Shown in pieces: positions 43,880 to 52,090 of a stretch of DNA of 64,000 nt. The notes below the pieces were generated by a model that worked only from the letters and a program-made list of their open reading frames with translations, had not been told where the DNA came from and made no database searches. The position numbers and the translations under genes were made by a program. Every line of letters starts with the position of its first letter. The first letter of the stretch is position 1. The stretch is from Pontibacterium sinense. GTDB taxonomy: Bacteria; Pseudomonadota; Gammaproteobacteria; Pseudomonadales; Balneatricaceae. The stretch is from positions 62,001 to 126,000 of the forward strand of contig NZ_JADEYS010000009.1 of assembly GCF_015209595.1 (NCBI RefSeq), in the 5' to 3' direction.

Positions 43880-44272
43880 TTAGTTTGCCTGCATGGAAAC
43901 CGGATTACCCTGACGATCAAAAATCACATAACGGGACAGATCCGCGCCCATCATCAAATCGTTCGCCATCTTATTCAGATGAGGTTCCGCATCATCCGTC
44001 GATGGAGGCTGTCCACCCGTACCAGACAATCCTGCCGCCAGCACAAAGTCCCAGCCTGCCGAAACCTGATCCGCCTCAGCGGCCAGCCCGGAAAAATCAG
44101 TCAGTTCTGCGGGTAACTTATCAACGCACATCAGCGGTACAACTGAACCATGCTGACGCTGCTTGTGTTTTTTACTGTCCTGCTTCTCGATCTGTGCGAA
44201 AAGGAACAATAAACGCTGCGGCTCATCCTGCGTGCCAGCGGCATCCAACAGCTCTTTAAACTGAATACTCAT
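43880..44272 (-). CDS. Conserved protein of unknown function
   Basis: A 130-residue soluble protein. It contains EPQRLLFLFAQIEKQD, then VVPLMCVDKLPAELTDF, then YVIFDRQGNPVSM at the C-terminus. Similar proteins in databases are often labelled ribonucleotide reductase subunit alpha, but this one is far too small to have that activity and lacks the catalytic domain, so that name should not be used. The start at 44272 follows GGAGG. Confidence 0.8.
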   Translation of the reverse strand: MSIQFKELLDAAGTQDEPQRLLFLFAQIEKQDSKKHKQRQHGSVVPLMCVDKLPAELTDFSGLAAEADQVSAGWDFVLAAGLSGTGGQPPSTDDAEPHLNKMANDLMMGADLSRYVIFDRQGNPVSMQAN

Positions 44273-44454
44273 GGGGACCTCCAAATTCGATAGCCCTCAC
44301 TTTAGAGCCTTCTGCCCGACACTTCTTGATTAAAATCAAAGTCTCCGCAGGTGACAATTTTGGCTCAGAACATCTGAAATCCAGTTCGTGCGGGGCATAC
44401 AGAGCCAAAACTATCTCTTTAGAGGTACCCCAACAAAACTGGACGATCTAACCC

Positions 44455-45324
44455 TCACCCAGCCAGCGCCCAACTTTTTTGTCCAGCAAAGTCTGTAAAC
44501 TGCTTAACACCTTCCGGATCACTATGAGCACGCCACAAGCACCCCACAGTACGCATCAATCCAAAATCAATGATCGGGACTTTGACTATATTGGGAGCCT
44601 CAACCGTTTCCCCCATGATAGTAGCAGCGAGATTATTCTGTACCATCGACAACGCCCAGCCATCAGAGTCCGTCCGACACGTAAAGTGCGGCTGAGCCTG
44701 CTCAGAGAGAAATACCCGCTTACCCTCATTCAGCACCTCACAATGCTTGCGCAAAACGAAGGGCTGTTCGTGGAGATCGGCCAGATGCACACTACTGCGG
44801 GTCGCCAATGGATGTTGATTATGCACCACCAAAACAAAGCGCTCCTGGTATAACGGTAGCGCGGTATGGGACGCTTCATCGCCGGAAAGAGAGGTAATCA
44901 ACAGATCGACCTTATCCTGCCCCATGCGCTGCGCCAGCTCCTCCCTACTGCCTGTTTGCAGATGCAACAGAATATCCGGATAGGTCCTGCGAAAGTCGTG
45001 TAACAGATCGTTCACGGGCGGCGTATCAAGCGTACCCAAAACACCAAGCCTGAGCTGCCGCTGATCACGAGAGTCCATCAGATCACGTTTAGCTGCGTTG
45101 CATTCTGCCAGAATGGCAAAAGCACGATCACGAAAGCGTAACCCGGCGGGTGTTAGCGTAATACGCCTGGGTTTGCGGATCAGAAGTGCCGCCCCCAACT
45201 CTTCCTCCAACGCTTTGACCGCCGTCGACAAGGCAGGCTGAGTCACAAACATCTTCTCAGCCGCACGGGTAAAGCTTCCCGTTTCCTGCACGGCCAAAAA
45301 ATAACGTATCTGTCTGATCTCCAT
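44455..45324 (-). CDS. LysR-family transcription regulator
   Basis: A 289-residue LysR regulator. The helix-turn-helix is near residues 16-37 (FTRAAEKMFVTQPALSTAVK), and the effector domain includes QPFVLRKHCEVLNEGKRV. It lies 19 bases downstream of the GFA-like gene on the same strand, so the two may share a transcript. The target is unknown. Confidence 0.91.
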   Translation of the reverse strand: MEIRQIRYFLAVQETGSFTRAAEKMFVTQPALSTAVKALEEELGAALLIRKPRRITLTPAGLRFRDRAFAILAECNAAKRDLMDSRDQRQLRLGVLGTLDTPPVNDLLHDFRRTYPDILLHLQTGSREELAQRMGQDKVDLLITSLSGDEASHTALPLYQERFVLVVHNQHPLATRSSVHLADLHEQPFVLRKHCEVLNEGKRVFLSEQAQPHFTCRTDSDGWALSMVQNNLAATIMGETVEAPNIVKVPIIDFGLMRTVGCLWRAHSDPEGVKQFTDFAGQKSWALAG

Positions 45325-45343
45325 AATACGGTTCCTAAATACT

Positions 45344-45802
45344 CTACAGACCGATGTTCTGAGTCAGCGTCACATCAGCAATCCAGTTCTTCTTACGACG
45401 CGCCAGACGTGGACCGACTTTTTCATCGCTAAATACCATTGGCACAACGCTTTCCCCCTCCGCCAGCACTAAACGCGGCTGCAGACAATTCACATTGATC
45501 ACCGCATATAACTGGCCGTCAATCTCAGAGGTCACAACCGGCATCACCCCACAGTTCCGACAGATCAGAAAGTTCGCCGTTTTGTGTCCAAACTGATATG
45601 CGTTTAATTGCTGAGCATCACCCACATCAATCACCAATTTTCCATCTGGATCAGACTGGTACAAATTTCGATGCATCAAACAAAACTCACACTGACACTC
45701 CCGAGAATTGCGGGCATCTAACACACGCTCAGTTTCAAACTGATATTTGATATTGCCGCAATGACATTGGCCACAATATCGACGACCACTGTGCTGACTC
45801 AT
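45344..45802 (-). CDS. GFA/CENP-V-type zinc protein
   Basis: A 152-residue protein with the zinc-binding cysteines of the glutathione-dependent formaldehyde-activating fold: CGQCHCGNIKYQF at the N-terminus, CQCEFC near residue 37 and CRNCGVMP near 81. The substrate is unknown; most members are not true formaldehyde-activating enzymes. Confidence 0.85.
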   Translation of the reverse strand: MSQHSGRRYCGQCHCGNIKYQFETERVLDARNSRECQCEFCLMHRNLYQSDPDGKLVIDVGDAQQLNAYQFGHKTANFLICRNCGVMPVVTSEIDGQLYAVINVNCLQPRLVLAEGESVVPMVFSDEKVGPRLARRKKNWIADVTLTQNIGL

Positions 45803-45908
45803 AACTGGACCTCAGGACTCGATGTCTCTCACTACCCCCAGCATACGGGCTTAAATATGCAGACAGAAATCATAACTTTCAATAATTACCATAAACACGA
45901 TTTATAGC

Positions 45909-45924
45909 TTTAATAATTATTAAA
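45909..45924. promoter_or_regulatory. AT-rich 16-base palindrome upstream of the thioesterase gene
   Basis: TTTAATAATTATTAAA is perfectly symmetrical and lies 62 bases before the thioesterase start, in the divergent gap with the GFA-type gene. It may be an operator or simply an AT-rich promoter segment. Confidence 0.35.
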
Positions 45925-45986
45925 AATTTAACTTATCGAAAGGTTTGCGGCTAAATAGGTCTATCAGGCAGGACGAGGAAAAAAGC

Positions 45987-46436
45987 GTGAAAAGCGAGTT
46001 ATTAAAAGACTATCCCATTCAGATTGAGATCCCAATTGTCTGGGGTGATATGGATGCCTTTCAGCACGTAAACAATTTGGTCTATCTCAAACATTTTGAG
46101 TCCGTGCGGATGGCATACCTTGAAGCCTGTGACTTTAAAGGAATCATGGATGAAACAGGCGTCGGCCCCATCCTGCGCGATACCAACTGCCGCTACCGCA
46201 TCCCTCTGACCTATCCCGACACGGTTATCTCCGCTACGCGGGTTACACAGATAAAAGGGGATCGCTTCAAAATGTACCACGTAGTCTATAGCGTTGAGCA
46301 TCAAGCTATCGCCGCCGAGGGTGAATCCATGATTGTCTGTGTGGACTACAACAAGAATGGGATCGCTGCCGTACCTGCTTCGATGCGGGACAGCATTTTG
46401 CGATTAGAAGCTGTGCAGCCGGAAATATGCGATTAG
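45987..46436 (+). CDS. Hot-dog fold acyl-CoA thioesterase (4HBT family)
   Basis: A 149-residue protein with the 4-hydroxybenzoyl-CoA thioesterase signature WGDMDAFQHVNNLVYLKHFE, including the catalytic Asp of the family. The GTG start at 45987 is chosen because GAGG lies at the proper distance; an earlier in-frame start has none. It should hydrolyse an acyl-CoA; the chain type is not evident. Confidence 0.88.
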   Translation: MKSELLKDYPIQIEIPIVWGDMDAFQHVNNLVYLKHFESVRMAYLEACDFKGIMDETGVGPILRDTNCRYRIPLTYPDTVISATRVTQIKGDRFKMYHVVYSVEHQAIAAEGESMIVCVDYNKNGIAAVPASMRDSILRLEAVQPEICD

Positions 46437-46511
46437 AGCACCCGTAAAAATTGGAACGATCATCGTTGTATTCTGTGGTAAACGAAGTACCCCAAGCCAC
46501 CACAGAATATT

Positions 46512-46546
46512 TGCCCCGCCAGCACTGACTGACGGGGCATTTTTTT
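46512..46546 (+). terminator. Terminator after the thioesterase gene
   Basis: GCCCCG...CGGGGC stem followed by seven T. Confidence 0.88.
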
Positions 46547-46556
46547 GGAGGATGCT

Positions 46557-46889
46557 TTATTCGGCTACCGGGAATTTATAAAACTCACGGTTCATATACG
46601 CCGCAACATCTTCTGCTTCGTCAGGAAACCAACCCACATCCAAATTGGTGTTACAGCCTTCTATCCAGGCTTTCAGCTTAGGCCAAGTGGTTGCAGCGCG
46701 GTCCTGTCGCTTAAAGTACGACGCTTCATGACAGGTGTAGCAGTTTGCATCCGTGTATTCGACGCCGCGGATCACTCTCTCCAGCTCGACCTCATGAAAC
46801 AGCTCCTGACCGTTATCCGGGTCCGCTGCCATGACAGGTAACGCGCTGCAAAAGGCCGCTGCGACAAGTAACTTCTTCACCATGTTCAT
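46557..46889 (-). CDS. Small periplasmic cytochrome c
   Basis: A 110-residue protein with a signal peptide (MNMVKKLLVAAAFCSALPVM then AAD) and one heme-binding CYTCH motif near residue 51. A candidate axial methionine is in VAAYMNREF. It is 27 bases downstream of dsbD in the same direction, so it may depend on DsbD-supplied reductant for cytochrome maturation. Confidence 0.85.
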   Translation of the reverse strand: MNMVKKLLVAAAFCSALPVMAADPDNGQELFHEVELERVIRGVEYTDANCYTCHEASYFKRQDRAATTWPKLKAWIEGCNTNLDVGWFPDEAEDVAAYMNREFYKFPVAE

Positions 46890-46916
46890 CCTCCATTGCT
46901 CACAAGCATTTTATTG

Positions 46917-48779
46917 TTATGTGCCCAGTCGCGAGAGATGCGCGACAAAATCCTCTGGCTCTGCGACACCAATCAGTGTCATGTTTTTATGCAGCTGGCC
47001 CTGCGGATCGAAAAAGATCAACGCTGGCGGGCCAATCACGCCATATTCTTTGTTCAGTGCTTTTGCATCAGCATCATTGCTGGTGACATCGACTTTGATC
47101 AACTCGAATCCGCTGAGCGCCACCTGTACATTGCGATCAGCAAAGGTATAGGTTTCCAGCTCGATGCAGGAGATACACCAGTCGGCATAGAAATCGAGCA
47201 TAACCGGCTTGCCACTTCGCCTGGCTTCAGCCAGCAACTGATCCAGCTGCGCAGGGGACGTCACTTTTTTGAACGGTAATGCCGGCGTTGCAGCAACCTG
47301 CCCAACACCGACCGTAACACCCTGCAGCGGATAAATCATGCTGCGGTTACCGGACAATGCACCAATCAGCAAAGCAGAGCCGTAAATCAACATGATGACA
47401 CCCACACCTTTCCAGATGCGTAACCAGCCGCCGGATGGCTCAGGCAGGCGGTCCAGCGCATGCATAAAGATTGCACTTGCGATCAACACACCCGCCGTCA
47501 GCAACATGGTCACTTCCGTTGCCACAATACGATCCAGCATCCAGATCGCTAGCAACAGCAGCATGACGCCAAAACCTGCCTTAACAGATTCCATCCAGAT
47601 ACCGGCCTTAGGTAACAGTTTGCCTGCCGATACACCAACCAGCAGCAGAGGCACACCCATACCCATGCTTAAACTGAACAGTGCACTACCCCCCATCACC
47701 GGATCACCACTCTGACCGATATAGATCAACGCACCTGCCAACGGCGCTGCCATGCAAGGCCCCACAATCAAGGCCGATAGCAATCCCATCACAGCAACAC
47801 CGGTCACTGTGCCACCTTTCTGATGGCTGCTCATATTGTTCAATCGGGTCTGCCAACTATTCGGCAGCTGCAGGTCATAGAACCCGAACATCGATAATGA
47901 CAGCAACACGAACAATCCCGCGAAAGAACCAATAATCCACGGATTCTGAAACGCTGCCTGCAGGTTTTCACCAAACAAACCCGCCACTACACCGGCGATG
48001 GTATAGGTCAAAGACACCGACAAGACGTAAACCAAAGACAGCGAAAACGCTTTGCCCGTTGTGATATGGCGTCCCTGACCGGCGATGATGCTCGATAGAA
48101 TCGGAATCATCGGGAAGACACAGGGGGTTAATGACAAGGCGAGCCCCGCAAGAAAGAACGCTCCGAGGGTAAGTACCAGATCATCACCATCCAACAGGCG
48201 CGCAAATCGATCCTGCTCAGTTTCATTCATCGCAGCTGGAGAAAAAGTATCCGGTGCGTCTACCTGAGCAGTGCTCCCTACGGTTGGCAGAGCAACAAAC
48301 GGCCCGATGCCAGATAACTGAACCGTTTTAGTCACCGGCGGATAACAGATGCCGCCCTCCCAGCAGCCCTGATACGTCACTTCTACAGTGCTATCAACAG
48401 GCTGTCCGGAGATACTGCCGAGCGTCAGATCAACCTCTGCCTGGTTGTGATATACAAACACATTGCCAAACAGAGGATCTTCTTTTGATTCTGCTGGCGC
48501 GTTGCTACGCTTGATTACCTCGATGCCATCACCCGGCTTAATCTCCATCCGATCTCGATAGAGATAGTAATCGTCAGGCATGGTCCAGTTCAGCTGCAGC
48601 TGGTTCTCCCCCTCCTGCACAAAACCAAATACAAATGCCTCTTCGACATCGACGGGGCCGCTGCTACCAAACGGGTTCGCCACCTGATCAAACAGGCCCG
48701 CCTGCGCTGATGGGCTCACCAGCAACCACGTGCTTAGAAGCATTAATAAATAAGCTGAAAACTTGCGTACGCTATTCAC
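46917..48779 (-). CDS. dsbD: Thiol:disulfide interchange protein DsbD
   Basis: A 620-residue membrane protein with all three DsbD parts: a signal peptide and N-terminal periplasmic domain with GCWEGGICYPPVTK (redox Cys pair, near residue 142), a central eight-helix region with SLTPCVFPMIPIL and VGPCMAAPLAGAL, and a C-terminal thioredoxin domain with DFYADWCISCIELE (near 535). It carries electrons from cytoplasmic thioredoxin to periplasmic thiol proteins. Confidence 0.96.
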   Translation of the reverse strand: MNSVRKFSAYLLMLLSTWLLVSPSAQAGLFDQVANPFGSSGPVDVEEAFVFGFVQEGENQLQLNWTMPDDYYLYRDRMEIKPGDGIEVIKRSNAPAESKEDPLFGNVFVYHNQAEVDLTLGSISGQPVDSTVEVTYQGCWEGGICYPPVTKTVQLSGIGPFVALPTVGSTAQVDAPDTFSPAAMNETEQDRFARLLDGDDLVLTLGAFFLAGLALSLTPCVFPMIPILSSIIAGQGRHITTGKAFSLSLVYVLSVSLTYTIAGVVAGLFGENLQAAFQNPWIIGSFAGLFVLLSLSMFGFYDLQLPNSWQTRLNNMSSHQKGGTVTGVAVMGLLSALIVGPCMAAPLAGALIYIGQSGDPVMGGSALFSLSMGMGVPLLLVGVSAGKLLPKAGIWMESVKAGFGVMLLLLAIWMLDRIVATEVTMLLTAGVLIASAIFMHALDRLPEPSGGWLRIWKGVGVIMLIYGSALLIGALSGNRSMIYPLQGVTVGVGQVAATPALPFKKVTSPAQLDQLLAEARRSGKPVMLDFYADWCISCIELETYTFADRNVQVALSGFELIKVDVTSNDADAKALNKEYGVIGPPALIFFDPQGQLHKNMTLIGVAEPEDFVAHLSRLGT

Positions 48780-48952
48780 TTTATATCCTTAGGTTTGAAC
48801 GCTACGACTCATTGACCACCAGATGCCGGTTGAGTTCTAAGCTTTCAAGAATAACCAAATAACTATATTGAATAAGACGAGTCAACCGTCCTTAGACGAT
48901 TGTACCACCGCAATCTCCCCGTATGCCCCTATAGAACCGATGGGCACTTATA

Positions 48953-48974
48953 TGTACCACATATATATGGTACA
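48953..48974. promoter_or_regulatory. 22-base dyad upstream of aroG
   Basis: TGTACCA-N8-TGGTACA is a perfect seven-base inverted repeat 51 bases before the DAHP synthase start. It resembles TyrR boxes in form (TGTAAA-N6-TTTACA) but not in exact spacing or bases. An aromatic amino acid repressor is the natural candidate. Confidence 0.55.
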
Positions 48975-49024
48975 AAGGGGCCGTCAGAAATGACGACGCG
49001 ACCGTTTGCATTTAGGAAACAACC

Positions 49025-50095
49025 ATGACCGATACACGTGTAGAAGATCTCAATATTGAATCAAACCTTGTCCTGATCAACCCAAATGATCTGAAGGCAA
49101 AAATGCCAATCTCCGACACAGCAGCAAAAGCTGTAATGGAAGGACGAGAAGTTGTACGTAATATCCTCGATGGCAAGGACCACCGTCTGTTTGTAGTGAT
49201 TGGTCCCTGCTCTATCCATGATACCGAAGCGGCTATCGAGTATGGCAAGCGCCTGAAAGAGCTGCAGGAAAAGGTGAAGGATTCTCTGTATCTGGTCATG
49301 CGCGTCTATTTTGAGAAACCTCGTACTACCGTCGGCTGGAAAGGCCTGATCAACGACCCTCACATGAATGATTCGTTTGAGATTGAAGAAGGTCTGCACA
49401 TCGGCCGTAAACTTCTGCTGGATCTGTCCGAGCTGGGCCTGCCACTGGCAACCGAAGCACTGGATCCGATCTCACCACAGTACATGCAGGATTTGATCGC
49501 ATGGTCTGCTATTGGTGCACGTACGACTGAATCTCAGACTCACCGTGAAATGTCCTCAGGTCTGTCTTGTGCCGTAGGTTTCAAAAACGGTACCGACGGT
49601 GGCCTGGAAGTCGCCACTAACGCCCTGAAATCTGTTAGCCATCCGCACAATTTTCTGGGCATCAATGAAGATGGCCAGGTCTCTGTGGTACGCACCAAAG
49701 GCAACCAGTACGCTCACGTTGTATTGCGTGGCGGCGGTGGTAAACCAAATTACGATTCAGTCAACGTTGCGCTGACTGAGCAGGCACTGGACAAAGCTGG
49801 CCTGGAGAACAACATCATGGTTGACTGCAGCCATGCAAACTCCAGCAAAGATGCGGCCCTGCAGCCTTTGGTAGCGGATAACGTCGCAAATCAGATTCTG
49901 GAAGGCAACAAGTCAATTGTTGGCTTGATGATCGAAAGTAATCTGGGCTGGGGCAACCAGTCTATTCCTGCTGATCTCAATGACCTGCAGTATGGCGTAT
50001 CCGTAACCGATGCTTGCATCGATTGGGACGCGACTGAAAAGTGCATGCTGGAGATGAATGAAAAACTAAAAGACGTTTTACCGAATCGTCGATAA
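49025..50095 (+). CDS. aroG: 3-deoxy-D-arabino-heptulosonate-7-phosphate synthase
   Basis: A 356-residue class I DAHP synthase, which makes the first shikimate pathway intermediate from PEP and erythrose 4-phosphate. Visible family blocks are VIGPCSIHDTEAAIEYG near residue 58, YFEKPRTTVGWKGLINDP near 97, and DCSHANSSKDA near 268. Which aromatic amino acid inhibits it cannot be read safely. It is preceded by a dyad and followed by a strong terminator, so it stands alone. Confidence 0.96.
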   Translation: MTDTRVEDLNIESNLVLINPNDLKAKMPISDTAAKAVMEGREVVRNILDGKDHRLFVVIGPCSIHDTEAAIEYGKRLKELQEKVKDSLYLVMRVYFEKPRTTVGWKGLINDPHMNDSFEIEEGLHIGRKLLLDLSELGLPLATEALDPISPQYMQDLIAWSAIGARTTESQTHREMSSGLSCAVGFKNGTDGGLEVATNALKSVSHPHNFLGINEDGQVSVVRTKGNQYAHVVLRGGGGKPNYDSVNVALTEQALDKAGLENNIMVDCSHANSSKDAALQPLVADNVANQILEGNKSIVGLMIESNLGWGNQSIPADLNDLQYGVSVTDACIDWDATEKCMLEMNEKLKDVLPNRR

Positions 50096-50110
50096 TGAGT
50101 TTTTCTGCAT

Positions 50111-50140
50111 AAAAAAACGCGGCTACTAGCCGCGTTTTTT
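50111..50140. terminator. Bidirectional terminator after aroG
   Basis: AAAACGCGGC-TACTA-GCCGCGTTTT with A- and T-runs at both ends, between convergent genes. Confidence 0.95.
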
Positions 50141-50167
50141 ATGTCTGACGATCAGCTATCGATCCGC

Positions 50168-50542
50168 TTATTTTAATGTCTTAAGGTAAGCGATCAGATA
50201 GTTTTGCTCTGCTTCATCACTGATAGATACGTGACGCATACGTGTTCCAGGCACGAGCTTTTCATTATCAGCCACCCACATGCGCAAATTCTCTTCCGTC
50301 CAGGTGATACCTGAATTCTTCAGCGCATCAGAGTAGTTAAAACGTGGCAGGCTTGCCGCCGAACGCCCCACAACCCCTGTCAGACTCGGACCAAAGGTAT
50401 TCTTACTTGAATCTTCAGAATGACACGCATGACAGCGCTTGAACACTTCCTTACCTGCAGCCTCTTCCATACTTCCTGCAGCGTTAGCGGATACAGATAC
50501 CGCCAGTGCAGCGCTAACAATCAGTGGCTTAACCAGTTTCAT
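50168..50542 (-). CDS. Periplasmic class I cytochrome c
   Basis: A 124-residue cytochrome with a signal peptide (KLVKPLIVSAALAVSVSANA). The heme site is FKRCHACHSED near residue 38 and the axial Met is in PGTRMRHVSI near 103. FGPSLTGVVGRSAASL is typical of mitochondrial-type/cytochrome c2-like proteins. The start at 50542 follows a purine-rich AGAGAGGGAGAG site. Confidence 0.92.
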   Translation of the reverse strand: MKLVKPLIVSAALAVSVSANAAGSMEEAAGKEVFKRCHACHSEDSSKNTFGPSLTGVVGRSAASLPRFNYSDALKNSGITWTEENLRMWVADNEKLVPGTRMRHVSISDEAEQNYLIAYLKTLK

Positions 50543-50726
50543 ATTCTTCTCTCCCTCTCTTAGGCAAAATAACCCTATAGGAAGAAAGTATATTTTTAAC
50601 GCAGCGCACAAACTCTCGTACTTGAGTACCCTTTATCACCCCGCCCAAAGTACACACCAACCAACACCAAGATAGTCTGGCAACATGACCAAATGCGCCC
50701 GCAAGAATCATACAAACTCCGGAAAC

Positions 50727-50757
50727 AAAAAAGGCGCGGTATTAACCGCGCCTTTTT
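50727..50757 (-). terminator. Terminator after the VOC gene
   Basis: GGCGCGGT-ATTA-ACCGCGCC with flanking A/T runs. Confidence 0.93.
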
Positions 50758-50782
50758 CTAATCAGAACGTACTACAAACGAC

Positions 50783-51325
50783 TTAAGCGTCTTTGAATTC
50801 TTCTTCGTGCAACCAAGCCGCATGCTTAGGCGCTTTCTTCGTACGAGACCACTCTTCCAGCATCGCAGGTGCAACTTCGGCCAACTGCTTCATCTGAGCA
50901 TCAGTGCCTTTCACGTAAGTCAGCTCCAGACGATGACCGTTTGGATCAAAGAAGTAGATTGAGCGAATAATACCGTGCTCAGTCGGGCCCACAACATCCA
51001 GACCTTTCGCTTCCAGCTCTTCTTTCGCGCTCATCAGTGCCGCTTCGTCAGCCACGCGGAAAGCAATATGCTGAACCCATTCAGGCGTGTTCTCGTCGCG
51101 TCCCATTTTAGGCTTGGTTGGCAGCTCAAAGAACGCCAGAATATTACCGTTACCCGCATCGAGGAACAGGTGCATGTAAGGATCAGGCTCTTTAGTAGAC
51201 GGTACACGGTCTTCTGCAATCGCTACCAGAAAATCCATGTTCAGCATTTCTTTATAGAACTCAACGGTCTCTTTTGCATCATTGCAGCGGTAAGCAACGT
51301 GGTGAATCTGCTCAAGTTTGATCAT
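50783..51325 (-). CDS. VOC-superfamily metalloenzyme
   Basis: A 180-residue vicinal-oxygen-chelate protein with two beta-alpha modules. Candidate metal ligands are His9 (IHHVAY), His52 or Glu67 (YMHLF, AFFEL), His86 (VQHIAF) and Glu134 (HRLELTY). Members include glyoxalases, epimerases and extradiol dioxygenases. A C-terminal extension of about 40 residues (residues 140-180) is predicted helical and charged. The divergent MarR regulator and the palindrome between them argue for an inducible catabolic or detoxifying role, possibly ring cleavage. Confidence 0.85.
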   Translation of the reverse strand: MIKLEQIHHVAYRCNDAKETVEFYKEMLNMDFLVAIAEDRVPSTKEPDPYMHLFLDAGNGNILAFFELPTKPKMGRDENTPEWVQHIAFRVADEAALMSAKEELEAKGLDVVGPTEHGIIRSIYFFDPNGHRLELTYVKGTDAQMKQLAEVAPAMLEEWSRTKKAPKHAAWLHEEEFKDA

Positions 51326-51384
51326 TACTAAGGCCCTGTCTTAATTCTTGTATTAGTGTTCCGTGTAAGGATGAGACCATATTA

Positions 51385-51398
51385 GTAACACTTGTTAC
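51385..51398. promoter_or_regulatory. Palindrome between the VOC and MarR genes
   Basis: GTAACA-CT-TGTTAC is a perfect 14-base palindrome, 60 bases upstream of the VOC start and 157 bases upstream of the MarR start. Its size suits a MarR dimer, so it is a good candidate operator for the VOC gene. Confidence 0.65.
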
Positions 51399-51554
51399 GA
51401 TTGTCAAAGATCAATCTGAATGCTTATCTTGTTGTTTTATTTAACTTTTATGGCACTCTTACTTAAATGGAAATAATGTTTTTACCTGTTAGAAATGCCG
51501 CATTACCATTAAAATCACATCTATAACGCTTTATGTTTCGGAGAAATCAGTACA

Positions 51555-52013
51555 ATGGGCCGCCGTCCTCCAGCGCAACATCTTGAATTGCCACGGTTCT
51601 TTCCCTACAAGCTATCGATACTCCAGTCCACAATCAGTGACTCGATCGCACAGCTGTATTCCGGGCAGTTCAATCTCTCCCAACAGGAATGGCGCGTCAT
51701 TGCAGCACTTGGCACCCAACCACGGATGTCCGCAAAAGAGATCGCGGCCTACACCTCTATGGATAAAATGCCCGTCAGCCGAGCGATATCTAAGCTGGTC
51801 AAAGAAGAACTCATTTCACAAAGCCCATCGTCCGAAGACAGACGCCTGATTATTCTAAACCTGACTCCAAAAGGCCTGGAGATTTATGAACAGATCGTTC
51901 CATTAGTATTGGAGCGCGAAGAGTTTCTTCTCTCAGCGCTATCAAAGGATGAACAGTCTCAGCTGGACACCCTGATGGAGAAACTCCTGAAAAAGGCTCA
52001 GGAGCTCCGCTAG
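51555..52013 (+). CDS. MarR-family transcription regulator
   Basis: A 152-residue winged-helix regulator: LSQQEWRVIAALGTQPRMSA, then MDKMPVSRAISKLVKEELI (recognition helix), then SSEDRRLIILNLTPKG (wing). MarR proteins often sense phenolic or aromatic acid ligands. It is divergent from the VOC gene and converges with clpX at a bidirectional terminator. Confidence 0.93.
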   Translation: MGRRPPAQHLELPRFFPYKLSILQSTISDSIAQLYSGQFNLSQQEWRVIAALGTQPRMSAKEIAAYTSMDKMPVSRAISKLVKEELISQSPSSEDRRLIILNLTPKGLEIYEQIVPLVLEREEFLLSALSKDEQSQLDTLMEKLLKKAQELR

Positions 52014-52040
52014 GGGCGTGAATATAAAGACGCCAAATAC

Positions 52041-52069
52041 AAAAAAAGCGACCTGATGGTCGCTTTTTA
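52041..52069. terminator. Bidirectional terminator between marR and clpX
   Basis: AAAAAGCGAC-CTGATG-GTCGCTTTTT. Confidence 0.92.
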
Positions 52070-52090
52070 TTTGTGTGTATTGATCGCTGA

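Noticed and set aside
43880-44272. Ribonucleotide reductase alpha subunit label for the 130-residue protein
   Set aside because: It is far too short and has none of the catalytic cysteines or the barrel domain; the label appears to be an inherited database error.
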